A stretch of 22,824 nucleotides of DNA, from NCBI GenBank assembly GCA_030146745.1, contig JASLBD010000143.1, positions 1 to 22,824 on the forward strand, written 5' to 3'. Numbering within the stretch: position 1 is the stretch's first letter; each line of letters starts with the position of its first letter. The notes beneath the pieces were generated by a model that ran no database searches, was not told the DNA's origin, and saw only the letters and a list, made by a program, of their open reading frames with translations. Both the position numbers and the translations under genes were made by a program. This document shows positions 1 to 7,845 of this stretch, in pieces. Source of the DNA: Allosphingosinicella sp. GTDB lineage: Bacteria > Pseudomonadota > Alphaproteobacteria > Sphingomonadales > Sphingomonadaceae.

Positions 1-1
1 G

Positions 2-91
2 GAGCTGCGGCTCCTCGACAACGAACCGGGGTTGCGGGTCGTGGTGGCTTTTCCGGCCGCCGTCGTGGAAAATCCGCCTGGGCCGCTCTAG
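2..91 (+). CDS. C-terminal tail of an unidentified protein (cut by window edge)
   Basis: An open frame enters from the left edge and encodes 29 residues ending in VENPPGPL before a TAG stop. The codons are GC-rich at third positions like the neighbouring genes, so it looks coding, but too little is left to name a family. The TAG stop is formed by the TA target duplication of the adjacent MITE-like element plus the first G of that element. The base after the right-hand TA copy (TAA at 236-238) suggests the original stop was TAA, so the insertion left the protein unchanged. Confidence 0.45.
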   Translation, partial: ELRLLDNEPGLRVVVAFPAAVVENPPGPL

Positions 92-235
92 AGTTTGTCC
101 TGTAGAGCTGGAATCGTCACCCCGGACTTGATCCGGGGTCCACTTCTTCACCTCGCTGCCGCCGAAGAAAAAGGCGGATGCCGGATCAAGTCCGGCATGA
201 CGAGGCGGGCGCTTCCGTCCAAACAGGACAAACTC
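91..235. mobile_element. MITE-like element, copy 1
   Basis: This 145-bp non-coding element is bounded by inverted repeats GAGTTTGTCCTGT (91-103) and ACAGGACAAACTC (223-235) and flanked by TA on both sides (89-90 and 236-237). It contains two palindromes, CCCCGGACTTGATCCGGGG (about 120-138) and ATGCCGGATCAAGTCCGGCAT (178-198), which can fold as hairpins in RNA. A near-identical copy lies at 1314-1459. The TA duplication and short inverted repeats are typical of elements mobilised by IS630/Tc1-type transposases; that link is inferred, since no transposase is present here. The hairpins could serve as transcript ends for the gene to the left. Confidence 0.8.
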
Positions 236-334
236 TAAGACATTCAAGACGAAGCGGATGGTAGCGATACCGAGTTTTCCGGTCCGTCCATAGGTGCTCG
301 AATATCCCGGACCGGTTCGCGCGACCGGCATCGG

Positions 335-742
<408 letters not shown>

Positions 743-843
743 GTTTCTTGCTCCTTTCGAGGGTCGACGGGATTGCGGAACTGCGTTCGGCTGGTCGGAT
801 CAATGGGCAAGCACCGGCCGTGTTCCGGAGCGCGCGCCGGGCC

Positions 844-857
844 TTGATCCATGTCAA
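844..857. promoter_or_regulatory. FNR/FixK/Anr-type box
   Basis: The sequence TTGATCCATGTCAA matches the FNR-family consensus TTGAT-N4-ATCAA at nine of ten defined positions. It lies in the 212-bp intergenic region between the divergent copper-storage gene (starting at 742) and the lipoprotein gene (starting at 955), about 105 bp from each start codon. It could give either gene low-oxygen control through an Fnr or FixK homologue. Which promoter it serves is not clear, and no convincing sigma-70 hexamers were picked out. Confidence 0.5.
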
Positions 858-954
858 GAAGATTGGCGCCGGAGGCGCGGCCGGAGCGGAACGGGGTCCA
901 TGACGGAATCGTTCAAAGACGTTGCCGAACGCGCACTCCATCGGGGAAACAGCC

Positions 955-1314
955 ATGCCGAAGACTCTATTCGTCTTTCCCGCCGCTCTGCCGGCTCTCC
1001 TCCTCGCGGGCTGCGGGAGCCCCGACGCGTCGACCGTCCCGAACGAGGCCGCCGCGCTCGAGGCGAATTCGGCCGGGCCGGAAAATACGGCCGGCGCGGA
1101 AAACACAAGCGCGTCCGATCCGGCCCAGCCGGGCACGACGGTTGACGGCTCGTCCGATCCGGTCCCGCCGCCGGACGCGGTTTCCCATCCCGACGGCTAC
1201 CTCCCGCCGGCGCCGGCCGGGCCGGACGTAACGACCGTGAACTCGTCCGGGTCCGATGCGCCGCCACCGGCGACCGAGGACGAATATACCCGCAACAGGC
1301 AGGCCGGCCGCTAG
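955..1314 (+). CDS. Small proline/serine-rich lipoprotein, function unknown
   Basis: The 119-residue product begins with a short basic-hydrophobic signal (MPKTLFVFPAALPALLLAGC) whose LLAG-C is a lipobox, so it should be diacylated on Cys20 and anchored to a membrane. The rest is low-complexity, rich in Ala, Pro, Ser, Asp, Asn and Gly, and probably disordered; no enzymatic motif is visible. The ATG at 955 is preferred over an upstream TTG at 922 because GGGGA precedes it and because it starts directly at the signal peptide. The stop TAG is formed by the TA target site and the first G of the second MITE-like element; the base after the other TA copy suggests the original stop was also TAG. Confidence 0.6.
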   Translation: MPKTLFVFPAALPALLLAGCGSPDASTVPNEAAALEANSAGPENTAGAENTSASDPAQPGTTVDGSSDPVPPPDAVSHPDGYLPPAPAGPDVTTVNSSGSDAPPPATEDEYTRNRQAGR

Positions 1315-1459
1315 AGTTTGTCCTGTAGAGCTGGAATCGTCACCCCGGACGTGATCCGGGGTCCACTTTCTTCACCTCGCAGCCGCCGAAGAAAAAGGTG
1401 GGTGCCGGATCAAGTCCGGCATGACGAGGCGGGCGCTTCCGTCCAAACCGGACAAACTG
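1314..1459. mobile_element. MITE-like element, copy 2
   Basis: This 146-bp element is a near-identical copy of the one at 91-235, in the same orientation. The left inverted repeat GAGTTTGTCCTGT is intact. The right end reads ACCGGACAAACTG, with two changes. TA flanks it at 1312-1313 and 1460-1461, and the two internal palindromes are kept with one base change in the first. It lies downstream of the lipoprotein gene and near the 3' end of ppc on the other strand, so its hairpins may act as a two-way transcript end. Confidence 0.8.
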
Positions 1460-1463
1460 TAGA

Positions 1464-1554
1464 CTGTATCGACATTCAAGCAGGACGTTGAGCATCCCCA
1501 CTCCCCGCGGGGGAGAGGGGGCTGCACCGTGCAGCGGGTTGAAGGTCGATACAG
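1464..1554. repeat. 91-bp inverted-repeat-bounded element
   Basis: The segment starts with CTGTATCGACATTCAA and ends with TTGAAGGTCGATACAG, inverted repeats of 16 bp with one mismatch. In between are a C/G-rich stretch (CCCCGCGGGGGAGAGGGGG) and a small hairpin CTGCACCGTGCAG at 1522-1534. It abuts the second MITE-like copy almost directly. It has no coding potential and looks like a second family of small palindromic insertion or intergenic repeat. The sequence after the first MITE copy (GACATTCAAG at 239-248) resembles its left end, so a degraded relative may be there too. Confidence 0.55.
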
Positions 1555-1581
1555 CCTGGACCCGGCCGCCGTCGCCGGCGA

Positions 1582-4245
1582 TCAGCCCGAGTTTCGAAGC
1601 GCGGTCGCGATGGCGTTGATCGACAGCTGGATGCCTTCGCGGATGCGGGGATCGTCCTCGCCGGCGCGGTGGCGTTTCAAAAGCTCGATCTGAAGCAGGT
1701 TCAGGGGTTCGATATAGGGAAGGCGCAGCCGGATCGACGCGTCGAGCGCCGGATTCTTCTCGAGCAGCCGAGACTCGCCCCGGATCTCCAGCAGGCATTC
1801 GAGAGTCCTCGACCAGCCGTCGCGTATGCGCCCGAATATGGCGTCGCGCGCCGATCGGTCCTCGACCAGGTCCGCATAGGCTCCGGCGATCCCCATGTCG
1901 GTCTTGGCGAGCATCATTTCGAGATTGTCGAGCGTGGTTCGGAAGAAGGGCCAGGCTTCGTCCATCTCGCGAAGCAGGCCCATGTCTCCCAAGGCGGTCA
2001 ACCCGTCCCCAACGCCATACCAGCCCGGCAGCATCACCCGCGCCTGCGCCCAGCTGAACCCCCAGGGGATGGCGCGCAGGTCCTCGATCCGGTCCGACCG
2101 GGTGCGGCTGGCCGGGCGCGAGCCGATCTTGAGCTCGGCGATCTCCGCGATCGGAGTCATCTGCCGGAAGAAGGCGCGGAAGCCCCCGGTTTCGTAGACG
2201 AGCCCGCGATAGGCCTGGAAGGCGGCGCCGGACACCTGCTCCATCGCCTCGTAGAAGCGGTCGCGGCGGCGTCCGGAACGCTTCTCGAGGCTGGCGAGCA
2301 GGGTTGCCGAGGCGATCGCTTCCAGATTGGCCTCCGCGCTCTCGCGGGTTCCGTATTTGGCGGCGATGACCTCGCCCTGCTCGGTGATCCGGATTCGGCC
2401 CTGGACGGTGGCGGACGGCTGGGCGCGGATCGCGGCGAAGCTCGACCCGCCGCCGCGGCCCACCGCCCCGCCCCGGCCGTGGAAGAGCTGCATGCCGATG
2501 CCCGCTTCCTCGAAGACGGCGGCAAGCGCCCCGCTCGTCTGGTGAAGCGTCCAGACCGAGGTGAGATAGCCCCCGTCCTTGTTGGAATCGGAATAGCCGA
2601 CCATCACCTCCTGATGGCCGCGTTGGCGGGCCGCCTCGGCGGCTTCGGGCGAGGCGAACCATTGCCGCATGATCTCCGGGGCGTTGTGGAGATCGTCGAT
2701 CGTCTCGAACAGCGGGACGGCCATGATCGGCCCGCCGGACGGGTCGTCAGAGCGCCAGAGGCCGGCTTCCTTGAGAAGGATCTGGACCTCGAGCAGGTCC
2801 GAAATACTCTCGGCCTTGGAGATGATGTAGGTGGCGATCGAGCCGGGCCCGTATCGGGCGTGCGCCTCGGCGGCGGCTCGAACGATGGCGAGCTGGGCGC
2901 GTGTCTCGTCGCTATATTCCGCGAACGGGCTGGCGAGCAGCCTCGGCCCGGCCAGCTCTCCGCGCAGCAGCGCCGCGCGTTCTGCCTCGGGGAGCGATGC
3001 ATAGTCGCCGGCGACGCCCGCCTGCTCGAGCAGCTCCGCGACGACCCGCTCGTGGACGTCGGCATTCTGCCTGAGGTCGAGCGCGGCGAGATGGAAGCCG
3101 AACGTCTCGACGGCTCGAATGAGGTGACGAAGCGATCCCCCGGCCTCGGCTTCGTCCAGGCCCTCCGCGAGGCAAAGGAGGTCCTCGCGAAAGGCTTCGG
3201 GTCCCGCATAAGGTTCGGCTTCGAGACGGGAGGGGCGCGCGGGCTCGCGGCCGCAGATCGAGCGCAAGGTGGCGGCGAGGCGCGCATAGACCCCGCTCAG
3301 GGCGCGGCGATAGGGCTCGTCGCGACGGGCGGGAGCATCGTCGCCGGACGCTTGGGCGAGCCTGGCGACGCCGGGCGCGACGGCGGCGAGCTCGGTCGAA
3401 ATGGACAATTCGGCGCCGAGCGCGTGAACCTGGTCGAGATAATGGCCGAGCACGACCTGCGAAGCGCGGGAGAGAGCGAGCCGCAGCGTTTCGGCGGTCA
3501 CGTTGGGATTGCCGTCGCCGTCGCCGCCGATCCAGCTGCCGACGCGCAGGAAGCTCTTCGGCCGCCGCCCGAGCGCGCGCTCCCACCGGGCGTAGAGGGC
3601 CGGCAGGACCGGAAGGAAGACTTCGCCCAGATAGGAGAGGGCGATATCCACCTCGTCGGCGACGTAGAGCCGCTCCCGTCTCAGCGGCCGGGTCTGCCAC
3701 AGCAAAGCGACGTGCCGGCGAAGGGCGTCTTCGACGAGGCCGCCGTCCGGGGTCTCGACGGCTCCGGAGTCGCGCAGCCGCATCAGCTCGAAGATGCGGT
3801 TGCGGTGGTCGATCATGCTCTTGCGGCGCACCTCCGTCGGGTGCGCGGTAAGCACGGGCGCCATGAGCGCCGCGTCGAGCAGGTCCGCGGCCGACGCTTC
3901 GTCGACGCCCTGCTCAGCCAGGGTCGCGAGGGCCTCCGCGAGGGTCGCGCCGGGTTCCGCGGCGATGCCCTGCCGGTCCTCCGCCAGATTGGCCAGCATG
4001 GAAAAGAGCATGAAGCCGCGAACGAAGGCCAGCGTGTCGTCGAGGCTCAAGGCGTCCAGCCCGCGGTCGAGCTCCTGGCGTTCGGCCAGCCCCCGGTGGC
4101 GGTTGACGGAAGCCGATCTGATCGCCTCGATCCGGTCGAACAGGTCCACGCCGTCATGATCGCGGATGACGTCGCCAAGCAGCTTTCCGAGAAAACGAAT
4201 GGAGGGATTCTGCTCGATGGCCGGGGTCGCCGCTTGCGCGTTCAT
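1582..4245 (-). CDS. ppc: Phosphoenolpyruvate carboxylase
   Basis: The enzyme carboxylates phosphoenolpyruvate with bicarbonate to oxaloacetate, refilling the TCA cycle in the cytosol. The 887-residue product has the family hallmarks: TAHPTE at residues 133-138 (catalytic His region), VGYSDSNKDGG near residue 550, HGRGGAVGRGGG near 585, and a C-terminus of RNSG close to the usual NTG. The length fits bacterial PEPC. The reading frame stays open for about 140 codons upstream, but the ATG at 4245 is preceded by AAGGA at proper spacing and begins the conserved protein, so the longer start is rejected. No operon partner is apparent. A very long plus-strand open frame across this gene is its antisense shadow. 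Confidence 0.97.
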   Translation of the reverse strand: MNAQAATPAIEQNPSIRFLGKLLGDVIRDHDGVDLFDRIEAIRSASVNRHRGLAERQELDRGLDALSLDDTLAFVRGFMLFSMLANLAEDRQGIAAEPGATLAEALATLAEQGVDEASAADLLDAALMAPVLTAHPTEVRRKSMIDHRNRIFELMRLRDSGAVETPDGGLVEDALRRHVALLWQTRPLRRERLYVADEVDIALSYLGEVFLPVLPALYARWERALGRRPKSFLRVGSWIGGDGDGNPNVTAETLRLALSRASQVVLGHYLDQVHALGAELSISTELAAVAPGVARLAQASGDDAPARRDEPYRRALSGVYARLAATLRSICGREPARPSRLEAEPYAGPEAFREDLLCLAEGLDEAEAGGSLRHLIRAVETFGFHLAALDLRQNADVHERVVAELLEQAGVAGDYASLPEAERAALLRGELAGPRLLASPFAEYSDETRAQLAIVRAAAEAHARYGPGSIATYIISKAESISDLLEVQILLKEAGLWRSDDPSGGPIMAVPLFETIDDLHNAPEIMRQWFASPEAAEAARQRGHQEVMVGYSDSNKDGGYLTSVWTLHQTSGALAAVFEEAGIGMQLFHGRGGAVGRGGGSSFAAIRAQPSATVQGRIRITEQGEVIAAKYGTRESAEANLEAIASATLLASLEKRSGRRRDRFYEAMEQVSGAAFQAYRGLVYETGGFRAFFRQMTPIAEIAELKIGSRPASRTRSDRIEDLRAIPWGFSWAQARVMLPGWYGVGDGLTALGDMGLLREMDEAWPFFRTTLDNLEMMLAKTDMGIAGAYADLVEDRSARDAIFGRIRDGWSRTLECLLEIRGESRLLEKNPALDASIRLRLPYIEPLNLLQIELLKRHRAGEDDPRIREGIQLSINAIATALRNSG

Positions 4246-4657
4246 CGAAATGTCCTTGTTCGAAGCGACATGGTCTGGAAGCCCGTCAAGGCAACGCTCC
4301 GGGCAATGCCTCGGTTCAACGGTCGGGACTTGCACTGGTCCCGGTGTTGATGGCTGCTGTTCGTGGCGGGCATCCTGGAGTTCACCTTCGGCTGGACGCG
4401 CGGCCCGGACTCCGTCGGCAAAGCGGCAATGGAGGCGGGACTCGCCACCGGCCTCGCGGGCCTGCTCTTCGTCGCCAATCTGCTGTCCGGCTACTTTCCC
4501 GTCGCTACCGCCTTCGCGGAACCTTTGACTGCCAGGTGGCATTTCATTTTGATTGCACCAGCTGGTCGGCGACCGGCGCCGTGCTCGAGTTTCTGGCTCT
4601 CGGGGCCATGCGATTTTCCGACGTTGAGTTGTGCGAACCAGGGAGGAGAGGCCCGCC
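4246..4657. other. Intergenic region upstream of ppc; possible small membrane-protein remnant
   Basis: This region separates the divergent ppc and DUF2231-type genes and should hold their promoters, though no clear hexamers were identified. A hairpin GGGAC-N8-GTCCC lies at 4325-4342. From 4363 a plus-strand frame encodes VAGILEFTFGWTRG and then a hydrophobic segment (ATGLAGLLFVANLLSGYF), which reads like a piece of a membrane protein. It has no good ribosome binding site, becomes non-hydrophobic after about 55 residues and runs into the next gene. It is probably a decayed fragment and is not called as a gene. Confidence 0.4.
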
Positions 4658-5086
4658 TTGAGCGCCAACATCGACCATGAAGGCGGCGTGCCGCTTCATC
4701 CTGTCCACGCAGTGCTGCTCGCCGGCTCGCTTCCCCTGTTCCTCGGCACGCTGCTCAGCGATTGGTCCTATGGGGCGACCTACGAGGTGCAGTGGACCAA
4801 TTTCGCATCCTGGCTTCTCGCCGGAGCGCTGGTGTTCAGCGGATTCGCCTTGCTCTGGTCGCTAGTCGAGCTGCTTCGCGCCGACCGGCGCGGAAGGCAA
4901 AGGCTGCTCACCTTCCTGCTGCTGCTGGCCACCTGGGTCGTCGGATTCCTCAACACGCTGGTCCATGCCAAGGACGCCTGGGCCGTGATGCCCGAAGCGC
5001 CGATCCTGTCGATAATCGTCCTGGCGCTGGCGGTCGCGGCGATCTGGTCCGGCTTCTCCGGCGGCCGCTCGGGAGAGAGAAGGTGA
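4658..5086 (+). CDS. DUF2231-type integral membrane protein
   Basis: The 142-residue product begins MSANIDHEGGVPLHPVHAVLL, with the HPVH motif and early hydrophobic helix typical of DUF2231 proteins, followed by about three more membrane segments (near residues 14-32, 45-65, 80-97 and 111-130). The function of the family is not established. A TTG start at 4658 is chosen because GGGAGGAGAG sits just upstream of it; a GTG at 4631 would lie before that site. The stop overlaps the start of the downstream PQQ-type dehydrogenase by four bases (GTGA), so the two are translationally coupled, and the membrane protein may serve the electron path of that enzyme (inference). Confidence 0.8.
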   Translation: MSANIDHEGGVPLHPVHAVLLAGSLPLFLGTLLSDWSYGATYEVQWTNFASWLLAGALVFSGFALLWSLVELLRADRRGRQRLLTFLLLLATWVVGFLNTLVHAKDAWAVMPEAPILSIIVLALAVAAIWSGFSGGRSGERR

Positions 5087-6423
5087 ACCGGTTCGGGATC
5101 TTAAGCGCAATCGCGGTCGCGGGCCTGCTCGCCGCCTGTGGAAGCGACCCGGATCCGGCGCAATATGGCCCCGACCCAGAGCTTCCGGAGCAGCAGCGCG
5201 GGCTCCTGCCCAGCATGGCGGTCGCGAGCCCCGCCGGCTGGGGCGACCAGCGGCCGACCGTTCCGCAGGGCTATGCCGCCGCCGCCATCGCGACCGACCT
5301 CAAGGTGCCGCGCCAGGTCCTGGTTCTTCCCAACGGCGACATCCTGATCGCGGAAGGCAAGGGCGGCAAGGACGCGCCCGCGATGAGGCCCAAGGACTTC
5401 GTCGCCGGCTATGTGATGGAGCAGGGATCGAGCACCTCGAAGAGCGGCGATCGCCTGACGCTCCTGCGCGACTCGGACGGCGACGGGACGTACGAAGGCC
5501 GGACGGTGTTCGCCGAGAACCTCAACGCGCCTTACGGCCTCGCGCTCGCCGGCAACGCCCTCTACGTCGCCAATCAGGATTCGCTGGTGCGGTTCGATTA
5601 CCGGCCGGGCCAGTCCCGCGCGAGCGGACCGCCGGCGCTGGTCACCCTCCTCCCTTCCCAGATCAATCATCACTGGACCAAGGCGCTCGCCGTCAGCCCG
5701 GACGGCCGCAGGCTCTACGTCGGCATAGGCTCCAACAGCAATGTCGGCGAACGCGGCATGGCGGTCGAGGAGAACCGCGCCATGATCTGGGAAGTGGACG
5801 CCCGGACCGGCTTCCACCGGATCTACGCCGCGGGGCTGCGCAATCCGACCGCGCTGGCCGTCCAGCCGGGGATGGGACAGCTGTGGGCGGTGGTGAACGA
5901 GCGGGACGAGCTCGGTCCGAACCTCGTGCCGGATTATCTGACCTCGGTCCGCCGGGGCGCCTTCTACGGCTGGCCCTACGCCTATTGGGGCCGGAATGTG
6001 GATCCGCGAGTCAAGCCGCACGACCCGCGGAAGGTCGCCGCGACGGTCCGCCCCGATTACAGCCTCGGCTCGCACCACGCGCCGCTCGGCCTCGCCTTTT
6101 CCGTCCCCGCCATGGGCGCCGGCTTCGCCGAGGGCGCGTTCATAGGGGAGCATGGCAGCTGGAATCGAAGCGTTCCGGTCGGCTACCGCGTGTCCTTCGT
6201 GCGGTTCCGGGGCGGACGGCCGGCGGGAGCGCCGATCGAATTCGCGACCGGCTTCCTGCAGAACGACAAGGCGCGCGGCCGGCCCGTGGGCGTCGCGGTC
6301 GATCCGCGCGGCGCTCTGATCATCGCCGACGACCTTGCCAACACGGTCTGGCGCGTGGCGCCGGTCCGAACGCAGGCCGCCGCCCCCGCCCCCGCCCCCG
6401 CCGCGCCGGTGCCGCAACGATGA
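5083..6423 (+). CDS. PQQ-dependent sugar (sorbosone-type) dehydrogenase, lipoprotein
   Basis: The 446-residue protein starts at GTG after GGGAGAGAGAAG and has a signal peptide with lipobox LLAAC (Cys19), so it should be anchored facing the periplasm. The body is a six-bladed propeller of the soluble glucose/L-sorbosone dehydrogenase family. Recognisable stretches include PRQVLVLPNGDILIAEGKGG near residue 75, NAPYGLALAGNALYVAN, the NHHWTKALAVSPDGRRLYVGIGSNSN block and GEHGSWNRS near residue 350. Members oxidise aldoses or aldehydes with PQQ; the substrate cannot be told from sequence. The C-terminus ends in an Ala-Pro repeat tail encoded by GCC/CCC runs. It is coupled to the upstream membrane protein. 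Confidence 0.88.
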   Translation: MNRFGILSAIAVAGLLAACGSDPDPAQYGPDPELPEQQRGLLPSMAVASPAGWGDQRPTVPQGYAAAAIATDLKVPRQVLVLPNGDILIAEGKGGKDAPAMRPKDFVAGYVMEQGSSTSKSGDRLTLLRDSDGDGTYEGRTVFAENLNAPYGLALAGNALYVANQDSLVRFDYRPGQSRASGPPALVTLLPSQINHHWTKALAVSPDGRRLYVGIGSNSNVGERGMAVEENRAMIWEVDARTGFHRIYAAGLRNPTALAVQPGMGQLWAVVNERDELGPNLVPDYLTSVRRGAFYGWPYAYWGRNVDPRVKPHDPRKVAATVRPDYSLGSHHAPLGLAFSVPAMGAGFAEGAFIGEHGSWNRSVPVGYRVSFVRFRGGRPAGAPIEFATGFLQNDKARGRPVGVAVDPRGALIIADDLANTVWRVAPVRTQAAAPAPAPAAPVPQR

Positions 6424-6429
6424 TGCTTC

Positions 6430-6606
6430 GCGAGCAACTGCGCGCGTTGTCCGTGGCAAGGCTGAGGCGCCCTGCATCAGGGTCACGGGCGGGGCGGCGA
6501 CGGCGCTCAGCGCATCGCGGCCGTAGACGATGTCGGCGACGGCGAGGATCAGGATGTCGATCGACGCCGTGCCGAGCAGATTGTCGACCGCGAGCGGGGC
6601 TCCGCG
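6430..6606 (-). pseudogene. Possible remnant of a Na+/Ca2+ exchanger-type antiporter
   Basis: On the minus strand a frame with no local start reads LAVDNLLGTASIDILILAVADIVYGRDAL and then VTLMQG, resembling the DNLLGG...LLAIADAxxGRxAL...LLQG stretch of the C-terminal repeat of sodium/calcium exchanger family proteins. Only about 50 residues are recognisable. No ATG with a ribosome binding site precedes it, and the rest of the exchanger is absent. It is read as a decayed fragment left behind at the 3' side of the dehydrogenase gene. Family assignment is from memory of the motif and is tentative. Confidence 0.35.
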
Positions 6607-6996
6607 CGGTCCCCCTCCCCCCGAAATCCGGGGGAAGAATTTAAGGGACGAACTCTCCTGAATTCGATTCAGCCCAAGCCAAGGCCGGCGAGGCGGACGA
6701 CCAGGGCCAGAAGGACGATTCCGATCAGGCCGCTCAGCAAGATAATCCTGCGTCGGCGCGTCCGGAAGATGATCTCGCCGCCGCGTGCATCTGTCCGGAG
6801 ATCCGGATCGGCCGGTCGGGCGCTCCAGGAAAGGTCCGATCATTTCAGCGCTGCGGCGCCCGTATACCGAAGATGGCGCCGCGGCGCCCGCATACCGAAG
6901 ATCAGGCGCGGGGCTCCCGCCGATCCCCGTCGATCAAGCGGCCTGCCGCGGCCGGGTCTGGAGTAATGCCTCCATCCCGGCCGCGACCTGCGCCGA
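6607..6996. other. Mostly non-coding stretch with a short transmembrane reading frame
   Basis: The sequence holds a C/G hairpin at about 6618-6634 without a following T-run, and a minus-strand frame (about 6841 down to the stop at 6669-6671) encoding EIIFRTRRRRIILLSGLIGI and then VLLALVVRLAGLGLG, a basic patch followed by one good transmembrane helix. No start codon exists in that frame; an ATG at 6843 is one frame off (ATG then A then TCG GAC), so this looks like a small membrane protein disabled by a one-base insertion, or chance. Near-repeats of CCGTATACCGAAGATGGCGC and CCGCATACCGAAGATCAGGC occur at about 6860-6905. Nothing else was recognised. Confidence 0.35.
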
Positions 6997-7461
6997 TCAG
7001 TCGGCCGCGTTCTGCATGCTGTGCTTCAGCTGGCTCGCGCGGTCGTGGCCGCTGCGGACCGACGTGAAGGCTTCCTGGATCACGGTCCGCGCCTGGGCGG
7101 AGAGCTTGTCGTCCCGAAGCGCGGTTTCATATTTGTTCTTGATGTAATCCTCGCCGTTCTCGACCTCCTCGATGATCTGCTTGTCGCTGTCGCCGCTCAG
7201 CGCATCCCTGATGTTGAGCCAGGTGCGATGGGCCGCCGCCTTGACCGAGCCGTCGTCCTCAGGCGTGCCGCCGAGGCGGCGGACCTCGTCCTGCAGCCGC
7301 TGGACGCACTGGCGCCGCTCGCTCGCATACTCGCGGAACGTGGTCTCGAAGCGCCCGCTGCGGACGTCGTTCGCCGCTTCGTCGAAGCCGTTCGCGCTGT
7401 CGATGGTGGTCGTGATGAGGCTGTTCAGAACCGTCACGTCATGGTCGTTGCTTCCGATCAC
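6997..7461 (-). CDS. PA2169-like four-helix-bundle protein (DUF2383)
   Basis: The 154-residue product is soluble, almost all helical and rich in charged residues, with stretches VTVLNSLITTTIDSANGFDEA at the N-terminus and RQCVQRLQDEVRRLGGTPED in the middle. This matches the PA2169/DUF2383 ferritin-like four-helix family, of unknown function and often linked to envelope or general stress. The GTG start at 7461 is chosen because AAGGAG lies eight bases upstream; the open frame continues about 50 codons further upstream as low-complexity sequence with no ribosome binding site. It ends in SQLKHSMQNAAD. It stands alone between decayed DNA and the peptide cluster. Confidence 0.82.
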   Translation of the reverse strand: MIGSNDHDVTVLNSLITTTIDSANGFDEAANDVRSGRFETTFREYASERRQCVQRLQDEVRRLGGTPEDDGSVKAAAHRTWLNIRDALSGDSDKQIIEEVENGEDYIKNKYETALRDDKLSAQARTVIQEAFTSVRSGHDRASQLKHSMQNAAD

Positions 7462-7845
7462 TTCGGTTTCTCCTTCTTTTCGGGGGTTCTGGGGCTCAAC
7501 GCTCGAAGAGGCCGATAGTTCGGGGCCTCGACCGGGCGATGTCTCGTCCGATCGAATCGGGAAGTGGGGAGGTGCTTGGTCCGCTGCCGTGGCTCGACGC
7601 CCTGGTGACCCCAACGGGAGGGGCCGCTTGACCTAGTCGTCTTGATAAATCAGTAACTTACCGGCTTGCCGCATGTCCGCCGCTATGGAGTTTGTACTAC
7701 CTTTTGTACCAACAGCCGCAAGCCTCGCGCTGTCCGTAATGCGCATGTCCGCTTGGGCCGCTTTTCCTTTTGTTCTCCTCGATCCCGCATGGGGCTGTTG
7801 CATGTTGCACTCCCGGCACCCTTGGTGGCTAGCGCGACACTCGTT
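7462..7845. other. Boundary region between housekeeping side and peptide cluster
   Basis: The region carries the possible 56-codon gene listed separately (7633-7803) and otherwise no recognised gene. The part from about 7640 to 7860 looks less GC-rich than either flank (TTGATAAATCAGTAACTTAC, GTTTGTACTACCTTTTGTAC), which could mark an insertion boundary. On the minus strand GTACAAA occurs twice 12 bp apart (about 7695-7713). No tRNA, attachment-site duplication or terminator with a T-run was found. Confidence 0.35.
7633..7803 (-). CDS. Possible 56-residue hypothetical protein downstream of the cluster
   Basis: An ATG at 7803, seven bases after GGGAG, opens a 56-codon frame ending in TAG and encoding a basic N-terminus (QQPHAGSRRTKGKAAQADMR) and the C-terminus MRQAGKLLIYQDD. 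A motif TKG-x(4-5)-ADMR occurs twice, reflecting a DNA repeat GCGGACATGCG. It starts 42 bases after the stop of the 2-oxoglutarate oxygenase on the same strand, so it could be the last gene of the cluster. I do not recognise a family. It may equally be a truncated fragment of a mobile gene or a chance frame. Confidence 0.3.
   Translation of the reverse strand: MQQPHAGSRRTKGKAAQADMRITDSARLAAVGTKGSTNSIAADMRQAGKLLIYQDD

Noticed and set aside
1669..4350. 893-codon open frame on the plus strand
   Set aside because: It is antisense to the unmistakable ppc gene and arises from GC-rich third positions; its translation has no family features and begins at a site without a ribosome binding site.
6380..6405. 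GCC/CCC tandem run
   Set aside because: It is the coding sequence of the Ala-Pro tail of the dehydrogenase and not a separate repeat element.
5101..6843. 580-codon open frame on the minus strand
   Set aside because: Most of it is antisense to the PQQ-type dehydrogenase. Only the short exchanger-like stretch near 6430-6606 looks like real, decayed coding sequence.
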